Shown here one piece after another: positions 22,860-30,774 of a stretch of 37,843 nt of DNA (positions are counted from its first letter, which is position 1; every line of letters begins with the position of its first letter). The translations under genes were made by a program, and so were the position numbers. This stretch comes from CAZKYX01 sp964557125 (GTDB lineage: Bacteria; Patescibacteriota; Microgenomatia; Levybacterales; GWA1-39-11), in the NCBI GenBank assembly GCA_964557125.1, contig CAZKYX010000010.1, positions 1 to 37,843 on the forward strand, written 5' to 3'. A model generated the notes under the pieces. The model saw nothing but the letters and a program-made list of their open reading frames with translations, did not search any database and had not been told where the DNA came from.

Positions 22860-23585
22860 ATGGAATACGAGCCACCAGTCACACCTGAAATAAAGCAAGC
22901 ATATGAAAATCAAATGGCAGGTGTTTTCCGTTGGAAAGAAGCAAAATTTTCATCAGTTAAGCCAGAAACAAATAAAGATCACATGGACGCTTCAAAGCTT
23001 CTCCACAAAAGAAACAAAGTAAAATATCCGAATTTGACGAGTGGACTTTCCGACCACACAGTATTTGGAATGATTTATGTTCATGATGGGGGGGAGTTGA
23101 TATCAGGAGATTTGGAGCATGATAGGGTAGATTACAACGAGCTTTACAAAAAGTGGAAAAGAAAAGAGCACTTGGGGGGAATTATATTAATTTCAAAATA
23201 TATTGAAGATCCTGAAGAGCGCGAAAAAGTTAAAGAACTCTACAACAGAGCAACTAAAAAGTCGCTCGATGACCCAGAAGCTCTTTATCATGATGTTCTT
23301 GATAAGACTCAGGCAATTCAGTTTGGTGGAAAGTATGTTTTTCCAGGTAGCCGTTTGAATTTAGAAGAACAAAAAGAGAAATTGGAATTTTGTACAGACT
23401 TGTTGCTTAAGTCAGCAGTTCATTTGCAAAAACTTTTGTCTGAAAAAGGTAAAGCAGAATTAAAAGAGATGATTTTAAGTGATTTGGCAGTCTTGGGGGC
23501 TACCGAGTATTCTGATGAATTGGTTGCAGAGAGTAAAAAAAGAATTGACGAGGTACTTATACTACCTCAAGCAATTGCTACATAG
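22860..23585 (+). CDS. HD-domain-like protein
   Basis: 241 residues from ATG 22860; the frame opens 18 bases earlier, but the -10-like GATAAT would then be within the coding part. LTSGLSDHTVFGMIYVHDGGELISGDLEHDR resembles the HD core of YfbR-type nucleotidases (HD followed by E and GD), with conserved His and Asp. The rest is helical and charged (YKKWKRKEHLGG, PEEREKVKELYNRATKK). A phosphohydrolase on nucleotides is a fair guess but the full set of metal ligands is not certain. Its 3' end overlaps the convergent tdk gene by 19 bases. Confidence 0.6.
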   Translation: MEYEPPVTPEIKQAYENQMAGVFRWKEAKFSSVKPETNKDHMDASKLLHKRNKVKYPNLTSGLSDHTVFGMIYVHDGGELISGDLEHDRVDYNELYKKWKRKEHLGGIILISKYIEDPEEREKVKELYNRATKKSLDDPEALYHDVLDKTQAIQFGGKYVFPGSRLNLEEQKEKLEFCTDLLLKSAVHLQKLLSEKGKAELKEMILSDLAVLGATEYSDELVAESKKRIDEVLILPQAIAT

Positions 23586-24115
23586 TGTTCTTGACACCTT
23601 GCTTCATATAATTCAATTCCGCCAACGGCAACCCTATCAGTTGTATCTCCAATGCGTTGGGTATATATAGCATTATTTTTTCCACACGCATTACATCTGG
23701 CTGTTAGATTTATCACCTTGTCTGCAATTCTTTCAATAGCAACGGTTGTTTCCCAAGGGCTTGCCAAGTAGTCTGCATTTAGTCCTGAAGCATATATGGT
23801 AACTCCTTTTTGTCTCAATTCTTCAAGGAGTTGAGCTAGCTCATCATCAAAAAATTGTATTTCATCAATACCGACTGTTTTTGTTTGTTTGTACTGACTA
23901 AAGAGTTCTCGAATATCACTGACTGATGCTGCGCTTTTTGCATTCATCTGCTTTCCGTTGTGTGTAGCGAGTGAATCGTTACTATAACGGGTATCCAGAA
24001 CAAACCGGATGGCAAGGGCTTTTTCTGTGTCGGAATTTGCAAGCTTTTCTATGAGCCATTCTGTTTTACCTGAAAACATTGGGCCGGTTGCAAGAGTGAT
24101 ACTTCCTGTTGGCAT
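23567..24115 (-). CDS. tdk: Thymidine kinase, type II
   Basis: 182 residues. The P-loop GPMFSGKT is at 11-18. DEIQFF follows (Asp84, Glu85; the Glu is the catalytic base of the family) and then GLNADY, the lasso-proximal block. A structural zinc site is visible as Cys141, Cys144, Cys174 and His177 (TARCNACGKN and EARCQEH). The enzyme phosphorylates salvaged thymidine, as expected in an organism that lives on scavenged nucleosides. It starts two bases after the stop of the ABC exporter gene, so both are one transcript. Confidence 0.95.
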   Translation of the reverse strand: MPTGSITLATGPMFSGKTEWLIEKLANSDTEKALAIRFVLDTRYSNDSLATHNGKQMNAKSAASVSDIRELFSQYKQTKTVGIDEIQFFDDELAQLLEELRQKGVTIYASGLNADYLASPWETTVAIERIADKVINLTARCNACGKNNAIYTQRIGDTTDRVAVGGIELYEARCQEHYVAIA

Positions 24116-24117
24116 AA

Positions 24118-25887
24118 TTAATAGAGTTCAAATGATTCAAGGAGTTTTCGATTTCCGTCTATTTGATAATGGAGAAGTTCTGAATAGAGTCCCTTTTGCG
24201 TTGACAGTTCTTTTGGAGTGCCGTAGTGACTTACTTTACCGTGTTCTATGACAATTATCTTATCAACATTTTGAATGGTTGAGAACCTGTGAGCAATGAT
24301 AATAACGAGCTTGTCTTTCATGAGTATTTCCAAAGCGTCCTGAACTTCCTTTTCACTTTTTGCGTCTAAAGAGGAAGTTGCTTCATCAAGAATTAAAATA
24401 GGAGCTTTTTTCAGAAGAGCACGGGCAATTTGAATACGTTGTTTTTGTCCGCCAGAAAGCCTTACTCCTCGTTCTCCAATTTCACTTTCAATTCCTTTGG
24501 GTAGTTTTGAGACAAAATCATAAGCGTTGGCAAGTTTGAGTGCTTCAATAATCTCTTTTTCAGTTGCATTTTGCTTTCCGTACGCAACGTTGTCTTTAAT
24601 TGTTGATGAGAAGAGCTCATTCTCCTGAAAAACCAAAGCAATATTGTTTCGAATAAATTGTGGAGTAAGAGTTGAATAGGCAATGTCCTTAATAAAGACT
24701 TCACCTTTTGTTGGGGTATATAGCTTCATAATGACATTTACAATGGTAGATTTTCCAGCGCCTGAGTGTCCAACAAGTGCAACTTTCTCTTTTGGATGTA
24801 TATCAAAAGATATTTTTTCAAGTACTTTTTCGGATTCTTCGTATTTGAATGCAACATCTTTAAAAGAAATAGTAGGATTTGTGAGACGTTTTGTTGCTAC
24901 TTTCTCATTATAATTCTCTGTGGACGGAAGGTGGAGGATTTCCAAGAATTCCTTACTGCCTTGTTCTGCCTGCTGTATTTGGGTAAGAATAAACGACATG
25001 GCAAAAAGTGGAATTCTGGCTTGATTGAAGAGTTGTAGAATAAGAACCATCTCTCCAATAGTAAGTGCACCAATAAAAGTGTTGTAAAAAACCAATATAT
25101 TAACTGCAAAAAGAATGAGAACCAACGAAAAATTTCTTGCGAAATCAAATTTGTGAAAGGTTGAGCTTTGTCTTGCATAAATTTTATTAATATTGGTCAG
25201 ACCATTTGAAATAGTGTCAAATTCTGTCTTCTCGCGATTAAAACCTTTAACGAGTCGAATGTTGCCAATAACTTCATTAATTCGCCCTCTGGTAAAGTCC
25301 TCAATCTTATTCTTTTTTGCCTCTTCCACACCCCATCTTTTGGTCGAATAATATGAAAGTGAAAGGTATATTGGAAACAAAATAAAAGTGAAAAAAGCAA
25401 TTGGAATACTGTAGTAGGCAAGTATCACTATGGTAAAAATACTTTGCAAAACCATAGGAACGACAAAATTTGAAGCTGTATTGAGGAAATTGTAAATAGT
25501 AAATATGCCTCTATTGAGTTGATTCATTATTTTTCCGGAAATTTGTCCATCAAAATAACTTTGTGGTAAAGTGAGTACTTTGTCGTAAAACTTTTCTGTT
25601 AAGAATTGACGCAGTTTTCCTGAAAAATGATCACCAATTCTATCTGAAATTGAATTAATACCGACTCCCGCAAAGTTCATTACAAATGAGATAACGAGAA
25701 GGAGAATAAGCCGATTAAGGCTGCCGCCGTTCCCAGATGCCTTTGCAACAATTTCATCAACAATATATTTTGAAAGTACTGGTGCCACAAGTTGTACCAC
25801 TGAGGTGATTACAATAAGAAAAGCCAAGAGAAATACGAGTCCGTGTAGAGGTTTTGAAATTTTAATTATTTTTCCAATGTTTTTCAT
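24118..25887 (-). CDS. ABC exporter, fused permease and ATPase
   Basis: 589 residues with the usual plan of a half-size exporter: six membrane helices in residues 1-310, then the nucleotide-binding domain. Walker A GHSGAGKST is at 373-381, the Q-loop ALVFQENELFSSTIKDNV follows, the signature LSGGQKQR begins at 477, Walker B is ILILDEATSS and the switch histidine is IIIAHRFST. It would work as a homodimer exporting lipids, peptides or drugs; the substrate cannot be told. A TATTAT with TGG ahead (extended -10) lies about 17 bases before the ATG. First gene of an operon with tdk. Confidence 0.93.
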   Translation of the reverse strand: MKNIGKIIKISKPLHGLVFLLAFLIVITSVVQLVAPVLSKYIVDEIVAKASGNGGSLNRLILLLVISFVMNFAGVGINSISDRIGDHFSGKLRQFLTEKFYDKVLTLPQSYFDGQISGKIMNQLNRGIFTIYNFLNTASNFVVPMVLQSIFTIVILAYYSIPIAFFTFILFPIYLSLSYYSTKRWGVEEAKKNKIEDFTRGRINEVIGNIRLVKGFNREKTEFDTISNGLTNINKIYARQSSTFHKFDFARNFSLVLILFAVNILVFYNTFIGALTIGEMVLILQLFNQARIPLFAMSFILTQIQQAEQGSKEFLEILHLPSTENYNEKVATKRLTNPTISFKDVAFKYEESEKVLEKISFDIHPKEKVALVGHSGAGKSTIVNVIMKLYTPTKGEVFIKDIAYSTLTPQFIRNNIALVFQENELFSSTIKDNVAYGKQNATEKEIIEALKLANAYDFVSKLPKGIESEIGERGVRLSGGQKQRIQIARALLKKAPILILDEATSSLDAKSEKEVQDALEILMKDKLVIIIAHRFSTIQNVDKIIVIEHGKVSHYGTPKELSTQKGLYSELLHYQIDGNRKLLESFELY

Positions 25888-25940
25888 TAAATAACTCTAA
25901 CCATAATACCACAGAACTGCTTTAAATGAACTCAGGTTAT

Positions 25941-25969
25941 TTGCAAAACGTATCAATTTATTATACAAT
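25941..25969 (+). promoter_or_regulatory. Promoter upstream of the Rpf-like gene
   Basis: TTGCAA (25941-25946), 17-base spacer, TACAAT (25964-25969). It would give a leader of about 130 nt before the ATG at 26105. That leader holds an ACAGT/ACTGT and GGAAT/ATTCC stem pair and a 33-codon ATG frame (25988-26089) with no other support. I cannot match it to a known riboswitch. Confidence 0.6.
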
Positions 25970-26104
25970 TCACAAAATTAATTGGTGATGCTAAAACAGT
26001 CACTTTTCGTTTCAAAAACTTCGGAATGGCTTTTCGCGGAATTCCACTGTGCAAGACAAGTATCCACAACCCAGAAAAAAGAAAGTTAAATGCACTGAAT
26101 TCTT

Positions 26105-26755
26105 ATGAGTACTGAAATAAAAAGCAGTGCGCTTTCTCGCATAACATCAAAAGATAAAATAGTACGTCCATTAGTTGCTCTCGTGCTTTCGAGCAGTTTG
26201 TTTGTTTCAGATCACGATTCTATTTCATCAAGCGTAGCTCCCGACACTTCTTATACAGATATCCAAAAAACGTTACGATTGGACAGCGAGCTCCAAGATA
26301 CCCGTATGGGACGATTACAAAGAACTATGACTGATGCAGAAATTGGGAGCTTAGTAACAGGACTTTTTATGGAGAACGAAGAGTTGCAAGTTGCAAAGCG
26401 TGTTGAGGAAGAACGCCTTGCTATAGAAAAAGAGAAAGAAAATGCAAAAAAAGTGTTTCTTGCTCCACCAACTTCCTCGGGAGTTGCTGCTGCGAGTATA
26501 GGTGAAGGACAAAGTGTTTGGGACCTTTTAGTCTCTTGTGAGGCGACTGGAGATTGGCATATTAATACTGGTAACGGATTTTATGGAGGGTTGCAGTTTG
26601 ATGAGGGCACATGGTTATCAAACGGTGGTGGAGAGTACGGCCCATTTGCGCATCTGGCAACACGCGAGCAGCAGATAGAAATTGCCGAAAAGCTGCGTGA
26701 TAGCAGGGGATACAATCCATGGCCAGGATGTGCTGATAGGTATGGTTTGAGATAG
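26105..26755 (+). CDS. Resuscitation-promoting-factor-like transglycosylase domain protein
   Basis: 216 residues. A short hydrophobic stretch (about 20-34) may be a signal anchor. A helical, charged middle (about 50-118) follows, then the Rpf/transglycosylase-like domain (about 136-216): SVWDLLVSCEATGDWHINT with the likely catalytic Glu146 and Cys145, GFYGGLQFDEGTW, LATREQQIEIAEKL and NPWPGCADRYGL with Cys209. The two cysteines match the disulfide of actinobacterial Rpf. Such domains cut peptidoglycan glycan strands. For an episymbiont the target could be its own wall or that of an actinobacterial host; that is speculation. CEATGDW differs slightly from the common CESGGNW. Confidence 0.88.
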   Translation: MSTEIKSSALSRITSKDKIVRPLVALVLSSSLFVSDHDSISSSVAPDTSYTDIQKTLRLDSELQDTRMGRLQRTMTDAEIGSLVTGLFMENEELQVAKRVEEERLAIEKEKENAKKVFLAPPTSSGVAAASIGEGQSVWDLLVSCEATGDWHINTGNGFYGGLQFDEGTWLSNGGGEYGPFAHLATREQQIEIAEKLRDSRGYNPWPGCADRYGLR

Positions 26756-26776
26756 ATTCTTGAAAAGGAGTATACT
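26747..26776 (+). promoter_or_regulatory. Promoter of the Gmad2 gene, leaderless
   Basis: TTGAGA (26747-26752), 18-base spacer, TATACT (26771-26776), seven bases to the ATG at 26784. It overlaps the end of the Rpf-like gene. Confidence 0.65.
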
Positions 26777-26783
26777 TTATTTA

Positions 26784-27209
26784 ATGTTGAAAAAACTCTC
26801 ACTTATTATAGTTCTAGTCCTTATAGGTGGGCTTTTAATTTATAAAGGAGTGGGTGTTAAGAAAAACCCTGCTGCAAGTACGACAGTCCCAACTGTTACT
26901 CAAGAAGAGAAGAATATTACTGTAGAGCAGCCAACGTCCGATACATCAGTTGCCTCCCCAATACTTTTAAAGGGCAGCGCGAGAGTTTTTGAAAGCGTTG
27001 TTTCAATCGCGCTAACCGATGATAACGGAATTGTGTTGTTTGAGGGTACTGCAATAGCTAACGCGCCAGATGTTGGGCAATTCGGGCCGTTTGAGAAAGA
27101 AATTGCATTTAACACAAACGCAGCGGGTGGTACTCTTACAGTCTACCAAGCATCTGCAAAAGACGGTTCTCGAATTGATGTTGTCACCATTCCCCTCAAA
27201 TTCAAGTAA
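26784..27209 (+). CDS. Gmad2 (Ig-like) domain protein, membrane-anchored
   Basis: 141 residues. MLKKLSLIIVLVLIGGLLIYKG is a signal-anchor, a Pro/Thr/Gln-rich linker follows, and residues about 55-141 are a Gmad2 domain: SPILLKGSARVFESVVSIALTDDNG, GPFEKEIAFNTN, GTLTVYQASAKDGSRIDVVTIPL. This Ig-like fold occurs in surface and germination proteins and usually mediates binding. It follows the Rpf-like gene by 28 bases. The ATG at 26784 is preferred over one 24 bases upstream because the -10 lies between them. Confidence 0.88.
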   Translation: MLKKLSLIIVLVLIGGLLIYKGVGVKKNPAASTTVPTVTQEEKNITVEQPTSDTSVASPILLKGSARVFESVVSIALTDDNGIVLFEGTAIANAPDVGQFGPFEKEIAFNTNAAGGTLTVYQASAKDGSRIDVVTIPLKFK

Positions 27210-27263
27210 TATATTTCTCTCTCTTTACAGTTCTCAATAAGATATGATATAAAATAACATAAT

Positions 27264-28019
27264 TTGATTTCTAAAGAAGTAAAACAAGTTATACAAGATT
27301 CTCCACTCTTTCTTTCTCTTCCGTTTCAACAATCATTCATAGAATTTGAAAATATATCAACAGAAAAAATACAGATAGAACCTGTTTTTATCATTCCCGA
27401 AGCAAAACCGATAGAACTACAGAGTTGGCAAGAAGGATACGTTGAGCCGAATTTTCAACTACTCCTTGAGGGATTTAGGTCACGCGATATCCCATACAAA
27501 AGACCCAAAATTCTTCCGTCACAACCAGTCGTATTATTTCGAAAAAATGAGGGTATTCAGCCGGAATTAGTAGATTGGCAACTACTCAAAGATGTGATGG
27601 AAACAACTGCGAATTTTGAGTTGAGTATTTCCTCATGGAGTAGAAAACGTTCTGTAAATGAAAAGTGGAAAATATACGAAAAATTAAGAAAGAAAGATGA
27701 AAAAATACCCAAACATTGGGAGTCGATGGATGTTGCTGGAGTTAGGGTAGATCACCCTCTCATTGGAATACTCTTGAACAGGTCAATGTCTTTTTACAAT
27801 ATTGTTACGAGAGATTCTCAAATAGGGCCTTTGATTGAACAAATAAATATACGTCATCAGCCGGTTCGAAAAGAAGTAAAAATACTTGCAGAAGAAAAAA
27901 TATGGCACCAGCTTATGTGGAGTGAATGGGAATCGGAAAAAGGGGTAATTGAATACAACGCAAAAATACAGGGATGGGAAATTCTAGTTTTTTCCGACGA
28001 TGACGATAGCATCAGCTGA
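27264..28019 (+). CDS. Hypothetical protein, probable TTG start
   Basis: 251 residues starting (TTG) MISKEVKQVIQDSPLFLSLP. TTACAG-N17-TATAAA (TATAAA at 27248-27253) stands ten bases before the TTG. No ATG or GTG occurs early in the frame. The protein is soluble, rich in Ile, Glu and Trp, with a central HWESMDVAGVRVDHPLIGIL and a C-terminal EYNAKIQGWEILVFSDDDD. No motif is recognised. It ends in TGA and its last 36 bases overlap the convergent LytR_C gene. Confidence 0.65.
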   Translation: MISKEVKQVIQDSPLFLSLPFQQSFIEFENISTEKIQIEPVFIIPEAKPIELQSWQEGYVEPNFQLLLEGFRSRDIPYKRPKILPSQPVVLFRKNEGIQPELVDWQLLKDVMETTANFELSISSWSRKRSVNEKWKIYEKLRKKDEKIPKHWESMDVAGVRVDHPLIGILLNRSMSFYNIVTRDSQIGPLIEQINIRHQPVRKEVKILAEEKIWHQLMWSEWESEKGVIEYNAKIQGWEILVFSDDDDSIS

Positions 28020-28583
28020 ACCGCTCGTAAGTGTTGCGGAAGTTGTCCCTATCGTATAGCTTCCTCCTAAATCTTTTTTAAGTTGGTCTAGATACTCTTT
28101 TTTACTCGCCTTTACCTGAATGACCGTTTTATCATATTCAAAATTATCAGCGTTAGAAGCACCCGTCACGTTATATCCTAGGTCTTTTAGCTTGTCAGAC
28201 ATCTTACTTCCAGCTCCTGGAACTCCTCCACCATTTTGAACAGCTACTGAAAGAAGAGATCGGTCAAGACCACTGGTCGTACCTGTCGATTTTGTTGGGG
28301 AAGGAGTAAGTGATGCTTTTTTTGTTGGAGTTGGTGTTTCGCTTTCCTCAGGTGTTGGAGAAGGAGTATCCGTTGGAATAGGTTCTTCAGTTGGAGTTGG
28401 TGTTGGGATGACTTCAACATTTTTGCCGGAGTTACTCATTGCAAAGACAACACCAACAATACCTAATATAAGAATAATGATGCCGACAATAATAAAGATT
28501 TTTTTAGAATTGCCGCCCGTCTTTGGGGTATCATAAAGATAAGAACGTCTTGAACGAGAAAATTCTGAGGGTGTTTCATCCAT
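27984..28583 (-). CDS. LytR C-terminal-domain protein with Pro/Thr-rich linker
   Basis: 199 residues. A polar N-terminus with an RSRRSYLYDTP patch leads to one membrane helix (about 27-50, KIFIIVGIIILILGIVGVVFAM). A low-complexity linker of Pro/Thr/Glu repeats runs from about 58 to 100. LSVAVQNGGGVPGAGSKMSDKLKDLGYNV is the start of a LytR_C domain, ending ADAIVIVGKN. The catalytic LCP domain is absent. Such stand-alone LytR_C proteins are common in CPR and are presumed to work at the cell surface. Promoter on the minus strand: TTGCAA (28629-28624), N16, TATTAT (28607-28602). Confidence 0.88.
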   Translation of the reverse strand: MDETPSEFSRSRRSYLYDTPKTGGNSKKIFIIVGIIILILGIVGVVFAMSNSGKNVEVIPTPTPTEEPIPTDTPSPTPEESETPTPTKKASLTPSPTKSTGTTSGLDRSLLSVAVQNGGGVPGAGSKMSDKLKDLGYNVTGASNADNFEYDKTVIQVKASKKEYLDQLKKDLGGSYTIGTTSATLTSGSADAIVIVGKN

Positions 28584-28601
28584 AGTCTGCCTGTAACCAC
28601 A

Positions 28602-28629
28602 ATAATACCACTAATTCTTCGAGTTGCAA
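28602..28629 (-). promoter_or_regulatory. Promoter of the LytR_C gene
   Basis: Minus-strand TTGCAA, 16-base spacer, TATTAT, giving a short leader of about 12 nt before the ATG at 28583. Confidence 0.6.
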
Positions 28630-28644
28630 GTAAAAGTTTAGTGT

Positions 28645-29070
28645 TTAGGAGGAGATAGAAACACTAAGGATAGACGCTAAACGATTAATTCGTCTATCAA
28701 GAGATGGTTCTTTCTCAAAACGCTTCCATGAAGATAACGTTGGTGTGTTTGATTCGTCTGGAGTAAGGTTTCCAACAAAAAGTGCTGGTACATTTTTTCC
28801 TTTTGAATTCTTAACAACCGTTGCAAGAAGGTGGAGGGGCGTATCTTCACATTCTTCTGTAAATCTAAAAACCCAACTATCTTCGCTTCCTCGAGCAGAA
28901 ATATTGGACGATTTACTATTTAGCTGAAAAGTTGTCATGCCATATTCATCTACGTCGCCCTCGTATTTATTTGCGACTTGCAGAAGGGAAGTAATAATAT
29001 TTTTTTCGAAATGGATTGGACTGCTGTCCCAGAGCTTGTGGTATTGTGGAAAATTTTTCTCTTTATTCAC
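28645..29070 (-). CDS. Hypothetical protein, GTG start
   Basis: 141 residues from GTG 29070, chosen because TACAAT (29083-29078, extended by TGT) lies seven bases before it. The protein is soluble and mixed alpha/beta (YGMTTFQLNSKSSNISARGS, SWVFRFTEECEDTPLHLLATVVKN, VPALFVGNLTPDES). I recognise no family. It lies 39 bases after the EamA gene's stop on the same strand but has its own -10. Confidence 0.65.
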   Translation of the reverse strand: MNKEKNFPQYHKLWDSSPIHFEKNIITSLLQVANKYEGDVDEYGMTTFQLNSKSSNISARGSEDSWVFRFTEECEDTPLHLLATVVKNSKGKNVPALFVGNLTPDESNTPTLSSWKRFEKEPSLDRRINRLASILSVSISS

Positions 29071-29109
29071 TTTGGCGATTGTAACAAAGATATTTAGTGA
29101 TTGGAAGTG

Positions 29110-29535
29110 TTATTTGCCTGTCGCTTTTGCATAGATAACAAAAAGCAGTCCCGCTCCTAGAAGCATCAGTCCAATTGTTTGAACGGGAGTAACCTTTTCT
29201 TTAAAGAAGAAAAAACTTACTATGGAGGAGAGAAAAATTGCACCTCCAAATACGAGAGGAGTGATGATAGCAACTTTATCCGTTGTGTAACTTTTATTAA
29301 GAGCAAGGCTAAAAAGAGCAATTGCAATACCAGCGAGAATTGCCATGATAATTCCGTATTTTGAATTATGAAGCAGTTTGTTGCTCAGGAGAGGGAGAAC
29401 AATACCGATTGGAAGTATTGCAGAAACGGTGTTAACTATTGCGCTCACAAAATTAGAATTAGCATTTCTTGAAGCCACAGCTGCAAGCAAAATTGCCACT
29501 GTGTAAAAAACCATTGCGAGAAAAATGTAGAGCAT
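29110..29535 (-). CDS. EamA/DMT-type half transporter
   Basis: 141 residues with four or five predicted membrane helices and the end block TPLVFGGAIFLSSIVSFFFFKEKVTPVQTIGLMLLGAGLLFV, which is the closing motif of EamA domains (FKEK, a Gly-rich last helix). Only one EamA unit is present, so it would work as a dimer in the manner of small multidrug resistance proteins. Substrate unknown. TATAAT lies six bases before the ATG on the minus strand (29547-29542). Confidence 0.85.
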   Translation of the reverse strand: MLYIFLAMVFYTVAILLAAVASRNANSNFVSAIVNTVSAILPIGIVLPLLSNKLLHNSKYGIIMAILAGIAIALFSLALNKSYTTDKVAIITPLVFGGAIFLSSIVSFFFFKEKVTPVQTIGLMLLGAGLLFVIYAKATGK

Positions 29536-29541
29536 TTATTC

Positions 29542-29581
29542 ATTATACAGAATGATTGATTCACTGCTGTTGTGATACAAT
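29542..29581. promoter_or_regulatory. Divergent -10 elements for EamA and GH18 genes
   Basis: Minus TATAAT (29547-29542) is six bases from the EamA ATG. Plus TACAAT (29576-29581) with TGA ahead (extended -10) is seven bases from the GH18 ATG at 29589. Both imply leaderless mRNAs from a 53-bp intergenic space. Confidence 0.65.
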
Positions 29582-29588
29582 TATTCAC

Positions 29589-30662
29589 ATGAAAAAGGCT
29601 TTTGTCCTTTTACTTCTTGTACTTCTTATTTCGCTCTTTGCATTCTTATATTACCAATTACGTAAGAGTCCTTTAAGCTCATCACAGCTTAGTCAAAATC
29701 AAGTAGCGAATGAAGAAAAAATACTTCAAGAACAAAAAACATTTGTTTTCGTTCCCTATTGGACCTTCTCTGATGAATATGTTGATTCTGAAGGAATAGA
29801 TTCGCTTATCTACTTTGGAATTGGAGTAAATCAATCTGGGATTGATACAACAGAACTCGGATATCAAAAAATGGCAAGTTTTCTCAAACTTTCATCCAAT
29901 AAAAAAGAACGAATACTAGCGGTGAGAATGCTAGACAGCAGTGTCAATTCAAACGTTGTTAAGGATACAGGTCTGCAGGATGCAATAATTGATGAAGCCA
30001 TCAAAGAGGCTGAGGAATTTGGATTTGATGGCATCTTGTTAGATTTTGAAACTTCTGCTTTTGGGTTTGATTCGACAGTTAAAAATATTTCGAATTTTTA
30101 TGCACGGTTTGCAAAAGAGGTAAAAGAGGAAAAACTTTTGTTTTACGTTTCTGTTTTTGGTGATACGTATTTTCGTGCACGCGCCTATGACATGAAGGAA
30201 ATTGGAAAGCTCGCTGACAAAGTAATTATTATGGCTTACGATTTTCATAAGTCCAGAAGTAACCCTGGTCCTAATTTCCCATTTGCACAACGTGACATTT
30301 ACGGTTACGATTTTAAAAAAATGATTGATGAATTTAAAGGAGAAGTAAGTGGAGACAAATTAGTTGTAGCATTTGGATATTTCGGATATGACTGGAAAGT
30401 TGATCAAGACGGTACTCCTATTGCAACAGGTGAGCCACTCAGTCTTTTACAGGCAAAAGCAAGGTTTGTGGAAGTGTGTGAATTTAAACAATGTGTTGTA
30501 ACAAAAAATGTTTCTTCTGAGTCTCGCGTTACTTACTTGGATGAAAAAGGTGAGCGCCATATTGTATGGTTTGAAGATGAGCTATCTGTACAAAAAAAGA
30601 AAGAATACCTTGAGAGTTTGGGTATTAAGCAAACTGCCGCATGGGCATACTCATTCTATTAA
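29589..30662 (+). CDS. Glycoside hydrolase family 18-like protein, membrane-anchored
   Basis: 357 residues. Residues 1-22 are a signal-anchor (MKKAFVLLLLVLLISLFAF). The GH18 barrel follows: TFVFVPYWTF, IDSLIYFGIGV, GFDGILLDFE with Asp147, Asp152 and the acid Glu154 (one Asp of the DxxDxDxE motif is Leu), VSVFGDTYF, IIMAYDFH, and the final QTAAWAYSFY strand. Members cleave chitin or peptidoglycan-type N-acetylglucosamine links, or bind sugar without cutting. The conserved Glu and the MAYD block argue for activity. It might act on the wall surface together with the Rpf-like protein, but they are not in one operon. Confidence 0.85.
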   Translation: MKKAFVLLLLVLLISLFAFLYYQLRKSPLSSSQLSQNQVANEEKILQEQKTFVFVPYWTFSDEYVDSEGIDSLIYFGIGVNQSGIDTTELGYQKMASFLKLSSNKKERILAVRMLDSSVNSNVVKDTGLQDAIIDEAIKEAEEFGFDGILLDFETSAFGFDSTVKNISNFYARFAKEVKEEKLLFYVSVFGDTYFRARAYDMKEIGKLADKVIIMAYDFHKSRSNPGPNFPFAQRDIYGYDFKKMIDEFKGEVSGDKLVVAFGYFGYDWKVDQDGTPIATGEPLSLLQAKARFVEVCEFKQCVVTKNVSSESRVTYLDEKGERHIVWFEDELSVQKKKEYLESLGIKQTAAWAYSFY

Positions 30663-30774
30663 GTGTCAAGGTCCGTCTACCCCAAGAGTACTAGCCATAG
30701 CATGGCGGCGCTTGATATGTAGGTTTAGATTGTATTTTTAGGCTAAACTGGTGTTTTCAAACTAATTTTAACAG

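Noticed and set aside
25988..26089. 33-codon ATG frame in the leader of the Rpf-like gene
   Set aside because: No SD, no suitable -10 spacing and no recognisable sequence; could be a leader peptide but there is no support.
30723..30748. GTTTAG/CTAAAC hairpin between GH18 and dinB genes
   Set aside because: Six A/T-rich pairs around a 14-base loop with no T-tract after it on either strand; not a supported terminator.
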